Made by a program: the position numbers and the translations under genes
NCBI GenBank assembly: GCA_015492355.1
Contig: WGFF01000342.1
Location: 1 to 7,598 of the forward strand
Length of the DNA: 7,598 nucleotides
Direction of reading: 5' to 3'
DNA from: Deltaproteobacteria bacterium
GTDB lineage: Bacteria; Desulfobacterota; GWC2-55-46; S146-73
Part shown: positions 6,178 through 7,598 of the stretch, piece after piece
Layout: each line of letters begins with the position of its first letter
Numbering within the stretch: the stretch's first letter is position 1
Notes under the pieces: model-generated
The model's input: the letters and a program-made list of their open reading frames with translations, nothing else
What the model was told of the DNA's origin: nothing
Databases searched by the model: none

Positions 6178-7191
6178 ATGGATATGACAGAGGCAAGGCT
6201 CTATACAAAGGAACAGGACAGAAAGGTTACCTGTAATCTCTGCTCCTTCAGATGCAGGATAGCAAATGGCAAGAAGGGTATATGCGGGGTGAGAGAAAAC
6301 AGGGACGGCACACTTTATAGCCTGGTCTATGGAAGACTTATAGCGCGCCATATAGACCCCATTGAAAAAAAGCCCCTCTTCCACTTCCAGCCCGGCTCCC
6401 GCTCCTATTCCATAGCGACAGTGGGATGTAACTTCAGGTGCCTTCACTGCCAGAACTACGATATATCCCAGATGCCAAAGGACGAAAAGAGGATTATAGG
6501 TGATGTGGTGAGTGCTCACGATGTGGTGGATGAGGCGTACAGGACAGGCTGTGCGAGCATATCCTATACATACACAGAGCCGACCATCTTCTTTGAATAC
6601 GCCCAGGACTGTGGAAGGCTTGCAAAAGATAGGGGAATCAAAAACGTCTTCGTTACAAACGGCTACATGACAAAGGAATGCCTCGACGAACTCAAGGGCA
6701 TACTCGATGGTGCCAATGTGGACCTAAAATCCTTCAAGGAGGATTTTTATAAAAAGATATGTGGTGCGAGGCTCTCGCCTGTACTGGATTCCATAGAGTA
6801 TATGCGGGAGATGGGTATATGGGTGGAGGTAACGACCCTTGTTATACCCACCCTCAACGACTCAGAGGAGGAACTGAGGGATATAGCCAGGTGGATCTAC
6901 AGGATAGACAGAAACATGCCGTGGCATATAAGTGCCTTCTATCCCGCATACAAGATGACCCACATAAAACGTACCCCCAGGGAGATAATAGACAGGGCAA
7001 GGGAGATAGGACTCGAAGAGGGGTTGAGGTACGTATATACAGGCAATATCCCTGGAGACCCTGGAGAGTCGACCTATTGTTACAGGTGCGGTAAGGTGGT
7101 CATAGAGAGATACGGTTTTGCAGTTACAAAAAACCTCGTAAAGGACTCTCTATGCCCTTACTGTGATACAGAGATCCATGGTCTGTGGTAG
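6178..7191 (+). CDS. amrS: AmmeMemoRadiSam system radical SAM enzyme AmrS, 337 aa
   Basis: The protein carries the radical SAM 4Fe-4S motif CNFRCLHC (C84, C88, C91), which uses S-adenosylmethionine to form a 5'-deoxyadenosyl radical. Further matches are YTYTEPTIFFEYA (130-142), FVTNGYMT (158-165), VDLKSF (181-186), VTTLVIPTLND (218-228), WHISAFYPAYKM (249-260) and YVYTGNIPGD (285-294), all typical of AmrS (long mislabelled PflA-like activating enzyme). An N-terminal cysteine cluster (C19, C22, C26, C36) and two C-terminal pairs (C301/C304, C326/C329) also fit the family. In many genomes AmrS accompanies Memo and AMMECR1 proteins; neither is in this window. The physiological substrate is not established. 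Length is normal. I use ATG 6178, placed 5 nt after a TATAAT box; ATG 6184 would shorten it by two residues, and neither has a ribosome binding site. Confidence 0.93.
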   Translation: MDMTEARLYTKEQDRKVTCNLCSFRCRIANGKKGICGVRENRDGTLYSLVYGRLIARHIDPIEKKPLFHFQPGSRSYSIATVGCNFRCLHCQNYDISQMPKDEKRIIGDVVSAHDVVDEAYRTGCASISYTYTEPTIFFEYAQDCGRLAKDRGIKNVFVTNGYMTKECLDELKGILDGANVDLKSFKEDFYKKICGARLSPVLDSIEYMREMGIWVEVTTLVIPTLNDSEEELRDIARWIYRIDRNMPWHISAFYPAYKMTHIKRTPREIIDRAREIGLEEGLRYVYTGNIPGDPGESTYCYRCGKVVIERYGFAVTKNLVKDSLCPYCDTEIHGLW

Positions 7192-7394
7192 GAGAAGCCA
7201 GGGAGGGAAGTTCCCTGCAGGGCATTTTAACCATGCTCTAACCCTGGTACCCCTCCAGAGTACCTAACCGTGGGCAGGACTTTCTTGTAAAGGGAGAGGC
7301 GGTATCTTACTCTCATCGCTTATCTATACGATTTGATGGACCACTGCCTTCTAAAAGGGTTCGGTCACCGGGATTCAACTCCGCCTTTACATTT
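7192..7394. other. Non-coding gap after amrS
   Basis: I see no gene or RNA here. Just after the stop, AGGGA (7204-7208) pairs with TCCCT (7212-7216) and is followed, 7 nt on, by CATTTT, which could be a weak terminator. GGTAC (7246-7250) and GTACC (7260-7264) form another short stem. The only other recognisable item is a degenerate MITE end at 7329-7348. Confidence 0.4.
7329..7348. repeat. Degenerate MITE terminal repeat
   Basis: CGATTTGATGGACCACTGCC matches the right end of the upstream MITE (2263-2282) at 16 of 20 positions with no gap. It sits 46 nt before the intact end of the second MITE copy and in the opposite orientation. It may be the relic of an older insertion; no matching left end is clear. 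Confidence 0.35.
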
Positions 7395-7598
7395 GGTAAT
7401 GGGTCATCAAATCGGACCTGAAGTATGTAGATATTGAGGGCTAAGTTGTTGTGGGGAAAACCCTCCGGGCTATCGCCCTTTTTTGGTAAAAAAGTGTTTT
7501 CCCCTGTCCCCTTTCCCAAAAAACTTTAGATTAGAAGTTTTGGGGAAGGGAGTTTGAGGGAAACCCCTTTTACAAAAGGGGTTTCCCTCAGGATACAG
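7395..7598 (-). mobile_element. Second MITE copy, inverted and longer, cut by the window end
   Basis: It starts with GGTAATGGGT (7395-7404). The first 24 nt (7395-7418) are the exact reverse complement of the right end of the first element (2259-2282), and 7446-7484 is the exact reverse complement of its core (2213-2251). After the core it diverges and carries about 100 nt of extra hairpin-rich sequence, then returns to the first element's pattern with a GAGGG-arm hairpin and CCCTCAG near 7585-7591. The other end should lie about 22 nt past the window. It encodes no protein. If it inserted like the first copy, the flank TTACATTT (7387-7394) should be duplicated beyond that end. Confidence 0.75.
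7556..7589. repeat. Perfect 16-bp palindrome inside the second MITE
   Basis: GAGGGAAACCCCTTTT (7556-7571) and AAAAGGGGTTTCCCTC (7574-7589) are exact complements separated by AC, giving in practice a 15-bp stem with a TACA loop. The corresponding hairpin in the first element has different base pairs but is still paired. A second, imperfect stem (TTCCC..AACTT with AAGTTTTGGGGAA) lies just before it at about 7513-7547. Confidence 0.75.

Noticed and set aside
6178..7191. Pyruvate formate-lyase activating enzyme
   Set aside because: The N-terminal and C-terminal cysteine clusters and motifs such as YTYTEPTIFFEYA match AmrS, and no glycyl-radical enzyme gene is adjacent.
7360..7385. GGTTCGG...GGGATTCAACTCC looked like a tRNA T-arm
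   Set aside because: The would-be stems do not pair and no anticodon or acceptor arm is present upstream.
7313..7519. 68-codon minus-strand frame over the second MITE
   Set aside because: It runs through inverted-repeat and hairpin sequence shared with a non-coding element, and its protein has no recognisable features.

Overview
The window looks like a stretch of a bacterial chromosome. It has Shine-Dalgarno sites, sigma70-like promoters and short operons, and every gene lies on the + strand. Codon use favours ATA (Ile) and AGG/AGA (Arg). An archaeal-type bifunctional FBP aldolase/phosphatase sits alongside an AmmeMemoRadiSam radical SAM enzyme, a BCAM0308-type zinc-ribbon protein and a PurM-like protein. 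This mix suggests an anaerobic, probably thermophilic or deep-branching autotroph, for example of Nitrospirota/Thermodesulfovibrionia type. The taxonomy is an inference; no rRNA or marker gene is present.

Layout: (1) 1-87 is the 3' end of a gene cut by the window edge. It overlaps by 14 nt a TTG-started 683-aa protein (74-2125) with glycosyltransferase GT-A-like motifs. (2) 2126-2473 is a non-coding gap. It holds a 121-bp MITE-like element with 10-bp perfect terminal inverted repeats and a perfect 8-bp target duplication, then two GC-rich hairpins, one resembling the right end of IS200/IS605 elements read on the minus strand, then a promoter. (3) 2474-3116 is a two-gene unit of DUF948 (YtxG-like) and YtxH-like small membrane proteins, the order seen in the Bacillus ytxGH stress operon. 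(4) 3359-5506 is FBP aldolase/phosphatase followed 18 nt later by an AIR-synthase-related (PurM/HypE superfamily) protein. (5) 5665-7191 is a BCAM0308-family zinc-ribbon protein, then amrS, whose ATG lies 5 nt after an extended -10 box and looks leaderless. (6) 7192-7598 is non-coding. It ends in a second, inverted, longer copy of the MITE that runs off the window.

Functionally, the FBP aldolase/phosphatase is the one clear metabolic marker: it drives triose phosphates one way to fructose 6-phosphate, so it points to gluconeogenic or autotrophic carbon flow. The other genes are membrane/stress, redox-enzyme or poorly characterised families with no obvious shared pathway. The most distinctive unexplained structure is the pair of inverted, hairpin-rich MITEs at 2162-2282 and 7395-7598+, which bracket the ytxGH-to-amrS gene block.
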